Shown: positions 27,340 through 36,915, numbered from the stretch's first letter. The stretch is 64,000 nt of DNA from Sutcliffiella horikoshii (GCF_019931755.1 NZ_CP082918.1:1468001-1532000), one strand, 5' to 3'. Made by a program: numbers and translations. The notes: generated by a model from the sequence alone, not told the origin.

Positions 27340-28659
27340 ATGACAAAACCAAACTATGATGTGGAAACAGTATTATTGCACGGAGGACAAACGCCAGACC
27401 CGACGACAGGTTCAAGGGCCGTACCTATTTATCAAACAACTTCCTATGTTTTCGACAACACCGACCATGCTCAAAATCTTTTTGCGTTAAATGAATTTGG
27501 CAATATATACACGAGAATCATGAATCCAACTGTAGATGTGCTGGAAAAAAGACTTGCTCTCTTGGAAGGAGGGGCAGCAGCTGTTGCGACAAGCTCAGGA
27601 ATGTCAGCCATTGCTTTTGCGATTTTGAACATTGCCCATGCCGGAGATGAAATTGTTGCTGCAGAAAACTTATATGGCGGAACTTATAATCTCTTTGCTG
27701 TAACACTTCCAAAGTACGGAATTAAGGTAAAGTTTGTAGATGCAACAGACCCGGAAAATTTCCGCAACGCAATTACACCTAAAACGAAGGCGATATTCGG
27801 AGAAATCATTGGAAACCCAAGCTTACGCGTACTGGATGTAGAGGCGGTAGCAAAGGTGGCTCACGATAACTCTATCCCATTGATCATTGACAATACCTTT
27901 GCTTCCCCTTACCTTTGCAATCCTATCAAGTGGGGAGCGGACATCGTTGTCCATTCTGCAACGAAATGGATAGGTGGCCATGGAACAACCATTGGCGGAG
28001 TAGTAGTGGACGGTGGGAACTTTAACTGGGACCATCCGAACTTCCCTGGATTTACGGAGCCGGATGCAAGCTATAACGGAATTAAATATGCACAGACTTT
28101 TGGGAATCTGGCATTTGCTGTGAAGCTAAGAGTGCAACTTCTAAGAGATTTTGGCGCATGCTTGAGTCCTCAAAATGCATTTTTACTTTTACAGGGACTT
28201 GAAACCTTGCACTTACGAGTAGAAAAGCATAACGAGAATGCCCTGGAATTAGCGAAATACCTACAAGATCACCCTGCAGTGGAATGGGTTTCCTATCCTG
28301 GACTGCCAGATCACCCGGCACATACTCTTGCGAGAAAATATTTGGGTAGAGGCAATGGTTCCATTGTAAACTTTGGAATTAAAGGTGGAAGAGATGCAGG
28401 GAGAAAGGCGATTGACAGCATTAAACTCTGGTCTCATGTGGCAAATGTCGGAGATGCAAAATCTTTAATTATTCACCCCGCTTCCACCACACATCAGCAG
28501 CTAACAGGTGACGATTTAATTAAATCCGGTGTGACAGAAGATCTGATTCGCTTATCTGTCGGAATTGAGTCGCTAAAGGATCTGCAGAATGATTTAGATC
28601 AGGCACTATTCGTGGCTACTGGAAAGTCCAAACAAGCTGCAGTCAGTCAAAACATATAG
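27340..28659 (+). CDS. metY: O-acetylhomoserine aminocarboxypropyltransferase (sulfhydrylase)
   Basis: This 439-residue PLP enzyme makes homocysteine directly from O-acetylhomoserine and sulfide. The PLP-binding lysine lies in [16 protein letters not shown]. The length and the internal sequence [13 protein letters not shown] are typical of MetY rather than the shorter cystathionine synthases. I choose ATG 27340, with GGAGG upstream; the long frame start at 27274 lies within the terminator. It heads an S-box-controlled operon with metX and hom. Confidence 0.92.
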   Translation: MTKPNYDVETVLLHGGQTPDPTTGSRAVPIYQTTSYVFDNTDHAQNLFALNEFGNIYTRIMNPTVDVLEKRLALLEGGAAAVATSSGMSAIAFAILNIAHAGDEIVAAENLYGGTYNLFAVTLPKYGIKVKFVDATDPENFRNAITPKTKAIFGEIIGNPSLRVLDVEAVAKVAHDNSIPLIIDNTFASPYLCNPIKWGADIVVHSATKWIGGHGTTIGGVVVDGGNFNWDHPNFPGFTEPDASYNGIKYAQTFGNLAFAVKLRVQLLRDFGACLSPQNAFLLLQGLETLHLRVEKHNENALELAKYLQDHPAVEWVSYPGLPDHPAHTLARKYLGRGNGSIVNFGIKGGRDAGRKAIDSIKLWSHVANVGDAKSLIIHPASTTHQQLTGDDLIKSGVTEDLIRLSVGIESLKDLQNDLDQALFVATGKSKQAAVSQNI

Positions 28660-28675
28660 AAATGAGTGGGATTTT

Positions 28676-29758
28676 GTGAGCTGTCAAACGGAACATACCA
28701 AAAAGGTATCGATCGGAACGCTGCTTTTAGAAAACGGAAAAAAACTCCCTAATGTGGAGATAGCATATGAACGAAAAGGAAATCCATCGGGTGAAGTGAT
28801 TGTGGTGTGCCATGCTCTATCGGGAAATCAAGCTACTGTCGGTTCAAAAGAAAACCCTGGTTGGTGGAATAAATTTATCGGACCAGATCTTTATATCGAC
28901 ACGAACAGGTATCAAGTTATAACAATGAATGTACTTGGTGGATGCAATGGTAGTACGGGACCAACGAGTATTGACACTGAAACTGGTAGAAAATACGGCG
29001 CAGCCTTTCCTGCCATCACCATCAGGGACATGGTGCACTCCCAATATAAAGCCTTGCGAAAGTTAGGAATTGACCGAGTAAAGGCAATTATCGGGGGATC
29101 GCTTGGTGGAATGCAGGTGCTTGAATGGGGACATTTGTATCCAAACTTCACAGAAATTCTCATTCCAATGGCGGTGACACCATATTTTACAGATTATGCC
29201 CTAGCATACAATTCAATAGGCAGGCATGCGATTAAATCAGATCCTCTGTGGGATAACGGAAACTATTCTGAAGGGACTATCATTAAAGGGATGGAGATAG
29301 CGAGAATGGTGGGGGTGGTCACCTACCGCTCGGAAAGCCTATTTAATGACCGTTTTAACAGGGAAAAGAAAGAAAGTGTAGATATAGAATATCAGGTTGA
29401 CTCCTATTTGAAATATCAGGGCCAGAAATTTTCCAAACGGTTTGATGCAAACAGCTATCTTATTCTCCTTCAGGCAATGGATCAATATGATCTCGGGTTT
29501 AAAAGAGGAGGGTGGCAACATGCGCTGGAGAAAGTGGAGGCAAAAGTTTGTATGGTCAGTTTTTCTGGCGACCTTCTTTATCCTCCACCTTTAGCAGAAG
29601 CGTTTATTAAGGAACTGAATAAACGCAATAAAAATTCGGCCTATATACAAGTTGAAACAAGGTTCGGGCATGACGGGTTTCTTGTGGAATTTGATAAATG
29701 GGGACATCATGTCAAAAACATATTAGAGAAAAAGGAAGTGACAGAATGTCTCATTTAA
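28676..29758 (+). CDS. metX: Homoserine O-acetyltransferase
   Basis: This 360-residue alpha/beta-hydrolase-fold enzyme acetylates homoserine with acetyl-CoA, supplying MetY. The nucleophile motif GGSLGGMQ is clear, and the C-terminal histidine lies in TRFGHDGFL. The start is GTG with only a weak GAGTGGG upstream. The 3' end overlaps hom by 13 bp. Confidence 0.92.
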   Translation: MSCQTEHTKKVSIGTLLLENGKKLPNVEIAYERKGNPSGEVIVVCHALSGNQATVGSKENPGWWNKFIGPDLYIDTNRYQVITMNVLGGCNGSTGPTSIDTETGRKYGAAFPAITIRDMVHSQYKALRKLGIDRVKAIIGGSLGGMQVLEWGHLYPNFTEILIPMAVTPYFTDYALAYNSIGRHAIKSDPLWDNGNYSEGTIIKGMEIARMVGVVTYRSESLFNDRFNREKKESVDIEYQVDSYLKYQGQKFSKRFDANSYLILLQAMDQYDLGFKRGGWQHALEKVEAKVCMVSFSGDLLYPPPLAEAFIKELNKRNKNSAYIQVETRFGHDGFLVEFDKWGHHVKNILEKKEVTECLI

Positions 29759-30951
29759 ATATTGCAATCCTAGGATTTGGTACAGTCGGTAAAGGAGTTC
29801 ATCATTCCATTAAATCTCACCAAACGAGGTTAGAACAGGTATTGGGGAAAAGTGTGAGGGTAGTGGCAATCCTTGTTAAGAATATAGAAAAACATGAACA
29901 ATCTCGTGAGGATGGAGTTATACTTACGACAAACTACGAAGAAATTTTGAATATTGGGGAACTAGATGTAATAGTAGATGCCATTGTGGGCTGTGAGCCG
30001 GGACACACCTATTTAACACAGGCATTGGAAAAAGGAATACACGTGGTGACAGCGAACAAGGAAATGTTTGCTCATCATGGAGAGGAGCTTCTTGCCCTGG
30101 CCAAAAAGAATGGTGTTTCGGTAGGGTTTGAGGCAACGGTAGCTGGTGGTGTACCTGTTATTCAAACTCTGAAACAACTTTTGCAGGTGAACCGAATTAA
30201 AAGAGTTGAAGGTATATTAAATGGAACGTCCAACTTCATCTTATCCAGCATGAGAAAAGATGGTCATTCTTTTGAAGCAACCTTACAAGCAGCACAAGAA
30301 AACGGGTATGCAGAAGCTGATCCTTCTAATGATATTGAGGGATATGATGCATTTTATAAGGCTGTGGTTTTAAGTCAGCTTATCTATGGGGAAAAACCTG
30401 ATGAACAGTCAACCATCCGAAAGGGTATTACAGACATTACTGCAGACTATGTGGAAAGTGCTGTTGAGCTTGGATTACGCTTCAGGCATATTGTCACGTT
30501 ATTTAGAGGGGAAAAAGGGGTTCAGTGTAAGGTGGAGCCGGTGTTGATTTCTACCGAACATCCATTTTATCAGGTCGATGGGGTGCAAAACGCGGTTTCC
30601 ATAGAGACCGACCTTGTTGGTAATGTTCAACTACAAGGACCTGGAGCGGGTATGTATCCAACAGCAAGTGCTATCTTGGAAGACATCATCCAGATCAGCC
30701 GTCCTGTTTTTACAGAACCAGCTTACCTGGAGTATCAGGAGGATGTTGCGAATTCATCTAAATGGGTGCTTTTTAGTAAGAATAGAAAATTAGAAATTCC
30801 TTATGACATCAAAGTTTTAGCTCGTCTATCTGATAAAGCGGCTGTTGTTGAAACAGAAGAAGTGGAAAGGATTCTTTTAGAAAATCCATTGCTCGCTCAT
30901 TTTGAACTTAAAGGAAATTATCAGCATAGAGTGGAAACAGTAAACGTATAA
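29746..30951 (+). CDS. hom: Homoserine dehydrogenase
   Basis: This NAD(P)-dependent enzyme of 401 residues reduces aspartate semialdehyde to homoserine, feeding MetX. It has the Rossmann motif GFGTVGKG at the N-terminus and the catalytic region EGILNGTSNFILS. The ATG at 29746 follows AAAGGAAG and lies inside metX. It is shorter than the threonine-operon enzyme (about 430 residues with an ACT domain). Its placement suggests a methionine-dedicated isozyme. Confidence 0.9.
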   Translation: MSHLNIAILGFGTVGKGVHHSIKSHQTRLEQVLGKSVRVVAILVKNIEKHEQSREDGVILTTNYEEILNIGELDVIVDAIVGCEPGHTYLTQALEKGIHVVTANKEMFAHHGEELLALAKKNGVSVGFEATVAGGVPVIQTLKQLLQVNRIKRVEGILNGTSNFILSSMRKDGHSFEATLQAAQENGYAEADPSNDIEGYDAFYKAVVLSQLIYGEKPDEQSTIRKGITDITADYVESAVELGLRFRHIVTLFRGEKGVQCKVEPVLISTEHPFYQVDGVQNAVSIETDLVGNVQLQGPGAGMYPTASAILEDIIQISRPVFTEPAYLEYQEDVANSSKWVLFSKNRKLEIPYDIKVLARLSDKAAVVETEEVERILLENPLLAHFELKGNYQHRVETVNV

Positions 30952-30984
30952 TCTATCAGCTCGTACAATTCTCTCTTCTTTCTT

Positions 30985-31026
30985 ACCAGCTTGTCTCATA
31001 TATATGTGACAAGCTGGTTTTATTTT
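30985..31026 (+). terminator. Terminator of the met operon
   Basis: Perfect arms ACCAGCTTGTC and GACAAGCTGGT enclose a 12-base loop, followed by TTTATTTT. Confidence 0.9.
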
Positions 31027-31062
31027 GGTGGAATGTATATGGGAGAAGAGGGTGTGGCAATC

Positions 31063-32085
31063 GTGAAACGCAGCTGGCTTAGTGCTTGTCAAATAGGGGC
31101 AGTGTATGTAGGAACCATTGTAGGTGCGGGTTTTGCTACAGGCAAAGAAATTGTTCAGTTTTTTACGCAATACGGGTGGATCGGATTTATTACGATACTT
31201 ATGAGTGGTTTTTTATTTATTTGGCTGGGAACAAAAATGATGCTGATTTCCAAAAGAATCAAAGCAAATTCCTATAAAGAGTTTAATGAATATTTATTTG
31301 GTATGTCTGCGGGAACGATAGTCAATCTTTTTATGCTGGTCATTTTGATTTGTGTGGGGGCAGTGATGCTTTCCGGAGCAGGTGCAGTTTTTGAGGAACA
31401 ACTTGGATGGTCCTTTCAGCTTGGTTTACTCATTACGGTTGTGCTTTCAGTATGTGTTGTCCTATTCGGAGTAAAAGGGCTGGTTGGGGTCAACATTATT
31501 GTAGTTCCCGTAATGATTATATTCAGTTTTATTATTGCAGGAAATTCCATTGCTGATAATGGTTTATCTTTTTTGAGTCTGGATCCTGTAAAGGACAGTT
31601 TAAAGGGATGGTTGGCACCTTTCATGTATGTATCATTTAATCTTGCAATGGCACAACCTGTTCTTGTTCCGTTGGCAACGGAGGCAAAGGATGATTGGGT
31701 CATTAAACGTGGCGGGTTCATCGGTGGATTGGTCTTGTGTTTTATTTTATTGACGTGTCATATATCGATTGCTTCGCTTCCTGATTTTCATACGTTTGAA
31801 ATACCAATGGCGGAAGTGGTGAAGTTGAGTATGCTTTCGTTTTTTGGCATTTATGTTTTTGTGATTTATGGGGAGATTTTTACGTCGGTTGTGAGTGATA
31901 TTTTTGGGTTGCAGCGGCAGTTGGAGAGTATGTTGAAGGTGTCGAGGTATGTGGTGACGATTGTGTTGGTGAGTATTATTTATATGATTAGTCAGATTGG
32001 GTATGGTAGTTTGATTGAGCATTTGTATCCGTTTTTTGGGTATGTGAGTATGGCGTTTTTGGTGTTGTTGGTTGTGAGGAAGTGA
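31063..32085 (+). CDS. YkvI-like multispanning membrane protein
   Basis: This protein of 340 residues has about ten hydrophobic segments and resembles YkvI-family proteins of the APC transporter superfamily, beginning ACQIGAVYVGTIVGAGFATGKE. Substrate unknown. I prefer GTG 31063 (GAGGGTG upstream) over ATG 31039. The final 340 bases have a codon use quite unlike the first 700: third positions are almost all G or T, and 46 of 60 bases in 31921-31980 are G or T. Confidence 0.75.
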   Translation: MKRSWLSACQIGAVYVGTIVGAGFATGKEIVQFFTQYGWIGFITILMSGFLFIWLGTKMMLISKRIKANSYKEFNEYLFGMSAGTIVNLFMLVILICVGAVMLSGAGAVFEEQLGWSFQLGLLITVVLSVCVVLFGVKGLVGVNIIVVPVMIIFSFIIAGNSIADNGLSFLSLDPVKDSLKGWLAPFMYVSFNLAMAQPVLVPLATEAKDDWVIKRGGFIGGLVLCFILLTCHISIASLPDFHTFEIPMAEVVKLSMLSFFGIYVFVIYGEIFTSVVSDIFGLQRQLESMLKVSRYVVTIVLVSIIYMISQIGYGSLIEHLYPFFGYVSMAFLVLLVVRK

Positions 32086-32103
32086 GGGGGAAATTGGTAA
32101 ACT

Positions 32104-32232
32104 CCCTGTTGATTTCCGCAAATGGCTTCGCTTTCCGCGGGGCGACCTTGAGCCTCCTCACTTCGTTGCGGGGTCTCAACATTGCCGCTACTTCCCCGGA
32201 GGAGTCTTCGCCATTTGCTCCAATCAACAGGG
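32104..32232 (+). repeat. Palindromic repeat R3
   Basis: It begins CCTGTTGATTTCCGCAAATG and ends TTTGCTCCAATCAACAGG, so its ends pair with each other. The core contains GAGCCTCCTC and GGGGTCTCAA. It is followed by a 33-base tail that recurs after R4. Confidence 0.85.
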
Positions 32233-32332
32233 TGGAACGGTATCATCACAATTCTCTTACTAACTCCCTGTTTCCTTTCGTTCCAGGTGTTCGCTTTCCG
32301 CGGGACGGTGCTTGAGCCTCCTCGGCTTCGCC

Positions 32333-32553
32333 GTGGCCACTGAAAAAGTCTTTGATTTTATATTTTGTTAAGACACCGCTGTTGATTTCCGCAAACGGCC
32401 TCGCTTTCCACGGGGCGACCTTGAGCCTCCTCGGGCTACGCCCTGCGGGGTCTCAACAGTGTCGCTACTTCCCCGTAGGAGTCTTCGCCTTTTGCTCCAA
32501 TCAACAGCTATAAATTATCAAAAAGTTAGGTTATTAGGTTTTTCAGTGGCCTT
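32333..32553. mobile_element. 221-bp MITE with its own internal palindromic repeat
   Basis: Inverted ends GGCCACTGAAAAA (32335-32347) and TTTTTCAGTGGCC (32539-32551) and an 8-bp target duplication (32325-32332, 32554-32561) define a non-autonomous element. It has no coding capacity. It carries repeat R5, leaving about 90 bases of its own. Confidence 0.8.
32376..32509 (+). repeat. Palindromic repeat R5, inside the MITE
   Basis: It is a full copy of the family, from CACCGCTGTTGATTTCCGC to CTCCAATCAACAGC. No gene occurs between 32086 and 32682. Confidence 0.83.
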
Positions 32554-32682
32554 GCTTCGCCTGTGGGGTCTCAAGCTACCGTTTCTCCCCCGCTGGAGTC
32601 TCACACCTTGCACACCAGTCAACAGGGTGGGTAGGTATCTTCACAAATATCTTACTAACCCGTTCACTTCCTCAAAAGGTGC

Positions 32683-33087
32683 TTATCGTACGAATGTAGC
32701 GACGATTGCAACGAATGGGATGGCGGTCATTAGGACATTGCCGATTAGGAAGAATGTCATCAGTTTTTCTTTTAGTTCAGGTGCACCGCTGACTAGTTCA
32801 CTCTTTTTCATTAAGTTAAGAATAAAGTTCACTAACACACTCACTGCCACAATTGTAATTGGAATGAATAAGTTGACTGTGGAATCCATCAAAGTCATAA
32901 AACCGAAGACAATAAGAATTAGTGGCAGTGCTTCAATGACAGCTACATAAATGAAGAATCTAGATTGAATTTGTGCAAAGGTTTGAGGCTCCAACACAAG
33001 TTTTTCCATGCTTGAGCGTAAAACAATCGAAATTCCAAAACTTGCAATCACAGCTGCTATAACAAATAAATATAAAGCATCCATCAA
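32683..33087 (-). CDS. Membrane protein resembling a duplicated ATP synthase c subunit
   Basis: Its 134 residues form four hydrophobic segments, i.e. two helical hairpins. The first hairpin resembles an F-type ATPase c subunit: a polar loop with LEPQ and the second helix FIYVAVIEALPLILIVF, whose Glu52 matches the ion-binding carboxylate. The second hairpin (NFILNLMKKSEL..FFLIGNVLMTAIP) has Thr at the matching place. It is a lone gene between repeats and a protease pseudogene; a rotary role is not claimed. No family name recognised. Confidence 0.65.
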   Translation of the reverse strand: MMDALYLFVIAAVIASFGISIVLRSSMEKLVLEPQTFAQIQSRFFIYVAVIEALPLILIVFGFMTLMDSTVNLFIPITIVAVSVLVNFILNLMKKSELVSGAPELKEKLMTFFLIGNVLMTAIPFVAIVATFVR

Positions 33088-33150
33088 ATTTCCCCTCCTG
33101 AAATATACAGAATAAGTATATATTTTACCTTATTATTTCCAAAAGAGATA

Positions 33151-33751
33151 TCAAAAGTTTAATGGGAATATGACAAGTAACCATAAATCAAATACAAGGT
33201 GGGAGATGATTATAAGAGCAAGGGAGTTCTTCCATACATATAAGGCTCCCCAAGCAATTCCTGCCGTGGCTGCTGCGGCGACCAACATCGGATTGCCTGT
33301 CCAGATGTAATGCATACAGACATGCCCCTGCAATAACCCCCATTAACATGCCGTATCTATCTACTAGTTTAGATTGAAGATACCTTCTCCAGAAAACTTC
33401 TTCTCCTGGAATAATGATTAGAACCAATACTAAGTAGTGCCACCATCTACTTGGCCCTACAATCAGATATAGTTCCTTCACAAAAGTAATGAGTGGAAAG
33501 GGAAATACTTTAAGTAATAAATAAGCCGCTAAAAATAGTCCATATAAAATCGTCCCGGTTAAGATTCCGTACGAAATATCATGAATTGTTAAAAGTCGTT
33601 CATTAAGATGAGTGGGTTTCTTTTCTTTCAGGCTAATTAAAATAAGAATGAATAATGAGACGGTAAAAAGAATCCAAAAATAATCAGTTAGCAAAAAGCT
33701 GATAGCAAGTAAGATGTTTGCTAATGCTAAAAACAAAAGAATCTTTTTCAT
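33151..33751 (-). pseudogene. CPBP-family intramembrane metalloprotease, frameshifted
   Basis: The first 145 residues give several membrane helices and the CPBP signature GEEVFWRRYLQ (EExxxR). Near 33310-33320 the frame breaks after GACLYA; the next frame continues correctly with HYIWTGNPMLVAAAATAG and ends VFDLWLLVIFPLNF at 33151, supplying the missing histidine motif helices. A single-base change would restore about 200 residues. It is either a recent pseudogene or a sequence error. Confidence 0.8.
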
Positions 33752-33866
33752 ATTAGTTTCTCCTAGTTTTGAGGTTGACCTTATTTTAACAGGAAAGCTC
33801 TTTCTAATAAACGAACATACTAAGGAGGAAAAACACTTATTTTAAGTTAGGAGATGAGATGGAAGA

Positions 33867-33986
33867 ATGACACAATCCAAAAGCCAACAGGAAAGACAAA
33901 GAAAAGTTAGAAAGCAATCACAAAATGATCATGGTAAAGTGAAGAGTTTCGAACAGCTAGCTGATGAAGCGGGGAAAAATAAATAA
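33867..33986 (+). CDS. Small hydrophilic protein (39 aa)
   Basis: The frame encodes MTQSKSQQERQRKVRKQ.. and ends FEQLADEAGKNK. The composition (Q, K, R, no cysteine, no hydrophobic core) resembles small spore or DNA-associated proteins of Bacillus, without a match I can name. GGAAG just upstream is a weak ribosome site. Confidence 0.5.
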   Translation: MTQSKSQQERQRKVRKQSQNDHGKVKSFEQLADEAGKNK

Positions 33987-34109
33987 TTTAATGATGTCGG
34001 TCATTCCTGTATCAGGGGATGACCGCTATTGCTACATGAGCTCAGGTGAATATTGAGTGCGATATAAAAGCATACTATTGGAAGATATTACAGAAATGAG
34101 GCTTAGAGT

Positions 34110-34874
34110 ATGGGTAATCAGCATGAAAAAAAGAGATATGTTGCCATCTTAAGTCCTTATACTACAAGTCTTTTGCATTATCGCAAGCCTTTTGTAGTGG
34201 CTTGGTGGGGTGCGGCATTTCCAGGATTTGGACACTTTATGTTATCAAAATACCTGACAGCCTTCATATTAATTTCATGGGAAGTCGTTAGTAATTCATT
34301 GGCTCATTTAAATGAAGCTATATATCTCTCTATGACGGGGAGATTTGATGAGGGAATGGCAGTTCTTGATACGCATTGGATTATTTTGTATGTGTGCATG
34401 TATGTGTTTTCCATCTGGGACAGTTACCGCCTTACCATCGAAATGAATAAACATTATTCGTTAGCTTACCATGAAGGTTTTCCACTACTTATCAAGAATA
34501 CATCTTCCATTGAGATTAACGTCCTTGATAAGAAGAACCCTTTGCTTGCGATTATTTGGTCTCTATTAACTCCAGGATTAGGTAATCTTTACGTAACAAG
34601 GGTCTTGTCTGTTATTTTTGTCTTAACATGGTGGTTGATCATTACATATCAAGCAAACGTCTTTCCAGCCATTCATATGACGCTTGTCGGAAATTTCCAA
34701 GGTGCTACCGATATATTAGTACCTCAATGGTTTTTATTCATCCCGTCCATTTATTGTTTTGCTGCATATGATTCCTATGTGAGTGCGGTGGAGCTCAATA
34801 AATTTATTGATAAGTATCTAGCAAGAGAATTAAAAGATAAGTACCAGGATATTCAGTTTAAAATGCCGATATAG
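34110..34874 (+). CDS. Membrane protein with two tandem PG(F/L)G units
   Basis: This 254-residue protein contains two similar units of about 80 residues: FPGFGHFMLSKYL..SIWDSYR (about 33-110) and TPGLGNLYVTRVL..AAYDSY (about 155-232), each with three hydrophobic helices. The single-unit protein encoded at 59662-60135 on the other strand has the same pattern, so this gene arose by duplication. Function unknown. GAGG lies upstream of the ATG. The next gene starts 17 bp later and is probably cotranscribed. Confidence 0.65.
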   Translation: MGNQHEKKRYVAILSPYTTSLLHYRKPFVVAWWGAAFPGFGHFMLSKYLTAFILISWEVVSNSLAHLNEAIYLSMTGRFDEGMAVLDTHWIILYVCMYVFSIWDSYRLTIEMNKHYSLAYHEGFPLLIKNTSSIEINVLDKKNPLLAIIWSLLTPGLGNLYVTRVLSVIFVLTWWLIITYQANVFPAIHMTLVGNFQGATDILVPQWFLFIPSIYCFAAYDSYVSAVELNKFIDKYLARELKDKYQDIQFKMPI

Positions 34875-34891
34875 AAAAGAGCTGGAAAGTA

Positions 34892-35350
34892 ATGTACATT
34901 TTCGCTACATTTAAATACAACATGGAAATGGAACTTACATTACGTGAATTAGAAGAGCTGGGGCTAACGAAAGAACAAATCTTAGTGGTGCCGCTCGATA
35001 AGATTAAATACCAAACGAAGGCGATTGATTCTATGCATCGTTCAGATGGGAGAAGTCTAATCGATTTAGCTGCTATCTTTGGGATTATCTTTATGCTATT
35101 AGGGGTTATTTACGGGTATATCTTCTATCTGGGTCCCATACTCTGGGGACTTTTCGGACTAATATTTGGTGGTCTTTTTGGTTTTTTGGTTGATTATTAT
35201 TTTACTAAAAAAAGTGAAAAAGCATTGAAGAAACGCGGATCAGATGCAGATATTATCATTATGATTCAATGTTCAAAAGATAGGCAGGAAAGAATTGAGG
35301 ATATATTGTGGAATAACATGGTGTTGGGGGTTGGCGTTTTAGAAAGGTAA
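34892..35350 (+). CDS. Hypothetical membrane protein (152 aa)
   Basis: The N-terminal half is a soluble alpha/beta region (ATFKYNMEMELTLRELEELG, LVVPLDKI), and the middle carries two hydrophobic helices with glycine-rich turns (LIFGGLFGFLVDYYF). The C-terminal part again looks like a small ferredoxin-like fold (IIIMIQCSKDRQERIEDIL). It recalls stress-protein-like membrane proteins with flanking soluble halves. No function assigned. Confidence 0.6.
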   Translation: MYIFATFKYNMEMELTLRELEELGLTKEQILVVPLDKIKYQTKAIDSMHRSDGRSLIDLAAIFGIIFMLLGVIYGYIFYLGPILWGLFGLIFGGLFGFLVDYYFTKKSEKALKKRGSDADIIIMIQCSKDRQERIEDILWNNMVLGVGVLER

Positions 35351-35367
35351 AAGAGTATATTGCGATA

Positions 35368-35405
35368 AAAAGCCAATCCCAGGAGAGAGGGATTGGCTTT
35401 ATGCT
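35368..35405. terminator. Bidirectional terminator
   Basis: AAAAGCCAATCCC and GGGATTGGCTTT pair over 12 bases between two convergent genes. Confidence 0.88.
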
Positions 35406-35420
35406 TTTACTAATAGAGAC

Positions 35421-36752
35421 TCATACCCAAATACGTTCAAACTCCTTTCCGTGCCCGAGGGAAAAACAGAGTTCTTTTAAGTATCTATTCAAGCGTTCTT
35501 TTTCCAGTTCAAAATATTTTTCGCCTTTAATCGATTCTATTGTATGCTTTGTATACTTCCAGATAGCCTCTTTACGAAAGTCTGGCGAATGATCTGCTAT
35601 GGTTTTTAATACATGAATGGTAGAGGAGATAACATCAATGTCCATTTTCCCATAGCGAATGATAGGGGAGAAGGCAATATCAAGGTAATCAAAAAAGTCT
35701 GGAGTTTTGACAATCACTCGCAAGTTTCTATGTCTATCATTGAAATAGGGTTGTGGTCCTTGCATGGACGCTAGTTTTGAAAGCAGAGTGCCAAGCTGTT
35801 CGATACAATGAACTGCTGTGCTTGGATCGTTGATGCCAGACGAAAGGGCTCTTACGCCTATTTCATTTACTTTTCTGATGCCAAATTCCACATCCTCCAA
35901 AGGAGCACGGGCGATGGAGACGGTGATTAATGAGCGGAAGGACTCTTTGTCAATCTTCTTCCCCGATCCCCAAACAGAAAGAAGCGGTGTATGTTCATTG
36001 ATATAATCGCCTTGCTGCCGTTCGACACGTACAATGCAATCTGAATTATAGGCTTCTTTTACTAAAGCATCTACATCAATATACTGAACATATCCAGGCT
36101 CTTTGCTCATGATTGTCACTGGTTCTTTTGTAGAAATTTCCTGGCTCTCCCAGTCATCCCATGGCGCGTCGTGTATGGACGCATCACTTTCTACAAACAG
36201 TTCTTCCATACAGTCCATCGTTTCAACGGTGATGTTATGGAGTAAATTGCTTACTTGAATCCACGTGGTGACATGTTGGATGAAAAAGACGAATACAATT
36301 AAGCAAAGGATAGCAATAGCAACTGCGAATGAAGGGACGAGAAATAGCTGATTTTCGGTTGTTTCCTTTAAAAATAGAAGTAAAATGATGCAATAAATGA
36401 ATCCTGCCGTAAATATTCCAAGTACCCTTTGGGTGGAATGATCCGTTATGAAGTTTTGCAATGCCCTTGGGGAAAACTCTGACAGATACGTGGTAAGGAC
36501 TACCAGGATTGTAGAGAATGTAATGGTCGTCATTGTTAACAATGAAGAAGCAATGGAGCTGAGAATGGTTTGGGAGAGCCCGATATCTGATAAAAAAATG
36601 GCTGGTATCTGATTCTCTGCATCCGTAGTTGAAAGAATAAAATTATCAAGAAATAGCGTGCAGATTGCTAGAAGGAAAGCTAATACCCCATAAAACGAAG
36701 GCAAATACCAAAAGCTTGTTCTCAAACGTAATAGATTTGCTGACCGTGCCAT
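35421..36752 (-). CDS. DUF2254 family membrane protein
   Basis: This 443-residue protein has about four N-terminal membrane helices (to residue 170) followed by a large soluble domain with the family-typical SIARAPLEDVEFGIRKVNEIGVRALSSGINDPSTA. Members are predicted integral membrane proteins of unknown function. The ATG at 36752 is 8 bases after GGGAG; an in-frame GTG lies 9 bases earlier. Confidence 0.82.
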   Translation of the reverse strand: MARSANLLRLRTSFWYLPSFYGVLAFLLAICTLFLDNFILSTTDAENQIPAIFLSDIGLSQTILSSIASSLLTMTTITFSTILVVLTTYLSEFSPRALQNFITDHSTQRVLGIFTAGFIYCIILLLFLKETTENQLFLVPSFAVAIAILCLIVFVFFIQHVTTWIQVSNLLHNITVETMDCMEELFVESDASIHDAPWDDWESQEISTKEPVTIMSKEPGYVQYIDVDALVKEAYNSDCIVRVERQQGDYINEHTPLLSVWGSGKKIDKESFRSLITVSIARAPLEDVEFGIRKVNEIGVRALSSGINDPSTAVHCIEQLGTLLSKLASMQGPQPYFNDRHRNLRVIVKTPDFFDYLDIAFSPIIRYGKMDIDVISSTIHVLKTIADHSPDFRKEAIWKYTKHTIESIKGEKYFELEKERLNRYLKELCFSLGHGKEFERIWV

Positions 36753-36868
36753 TTTTAACACTCCCTGAAATTAAAGTACTCTTGAAGAAAATGTAGATAC
36801 TTTTATGAAAATATGTTATAGTAACAAAGTTAAATTGAATAAAGTCTTACGCCGATTCTAGGCGTCAG

Positions 36869-36907
36869 GAGAGGTTCTAGCAAATACCCTCTATAAAAAA
36901 CTAAGGA
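36869..36907 (+). ncRNA. PreQ1-I riboswitch
   Basis: The minimal aptamer AGAGGTTCTAGC ... ACCCTCTATAAAAAACTAA is complete. A small hairpin (ACGCC/GGCGT, 36849-36865) precedes it. It should repress queCDEF when preQ1 is sufficient. Confidence 0.95.
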
Positions 36908-36915
36908 CAGATACC

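Larger units (their letters stand above)
32266..32627 (+). repeat. Palindromic repeat R4, split by a MITE
   Basis: The left half (32266-32332) and right half (32554-32627) together make one repeat of the family. The 8 bases GCTTCGCC are duplicated on either side of the insertion. Confidence 0.82.

Noticed and set aside
31747..32121. 124-aa minus-strand frame opposite the YkvI-like gene
   Set aside because: It is created by the extreme G+T bias of the coding strand and yields a low-complexity His/Asn/Thr-rich product.
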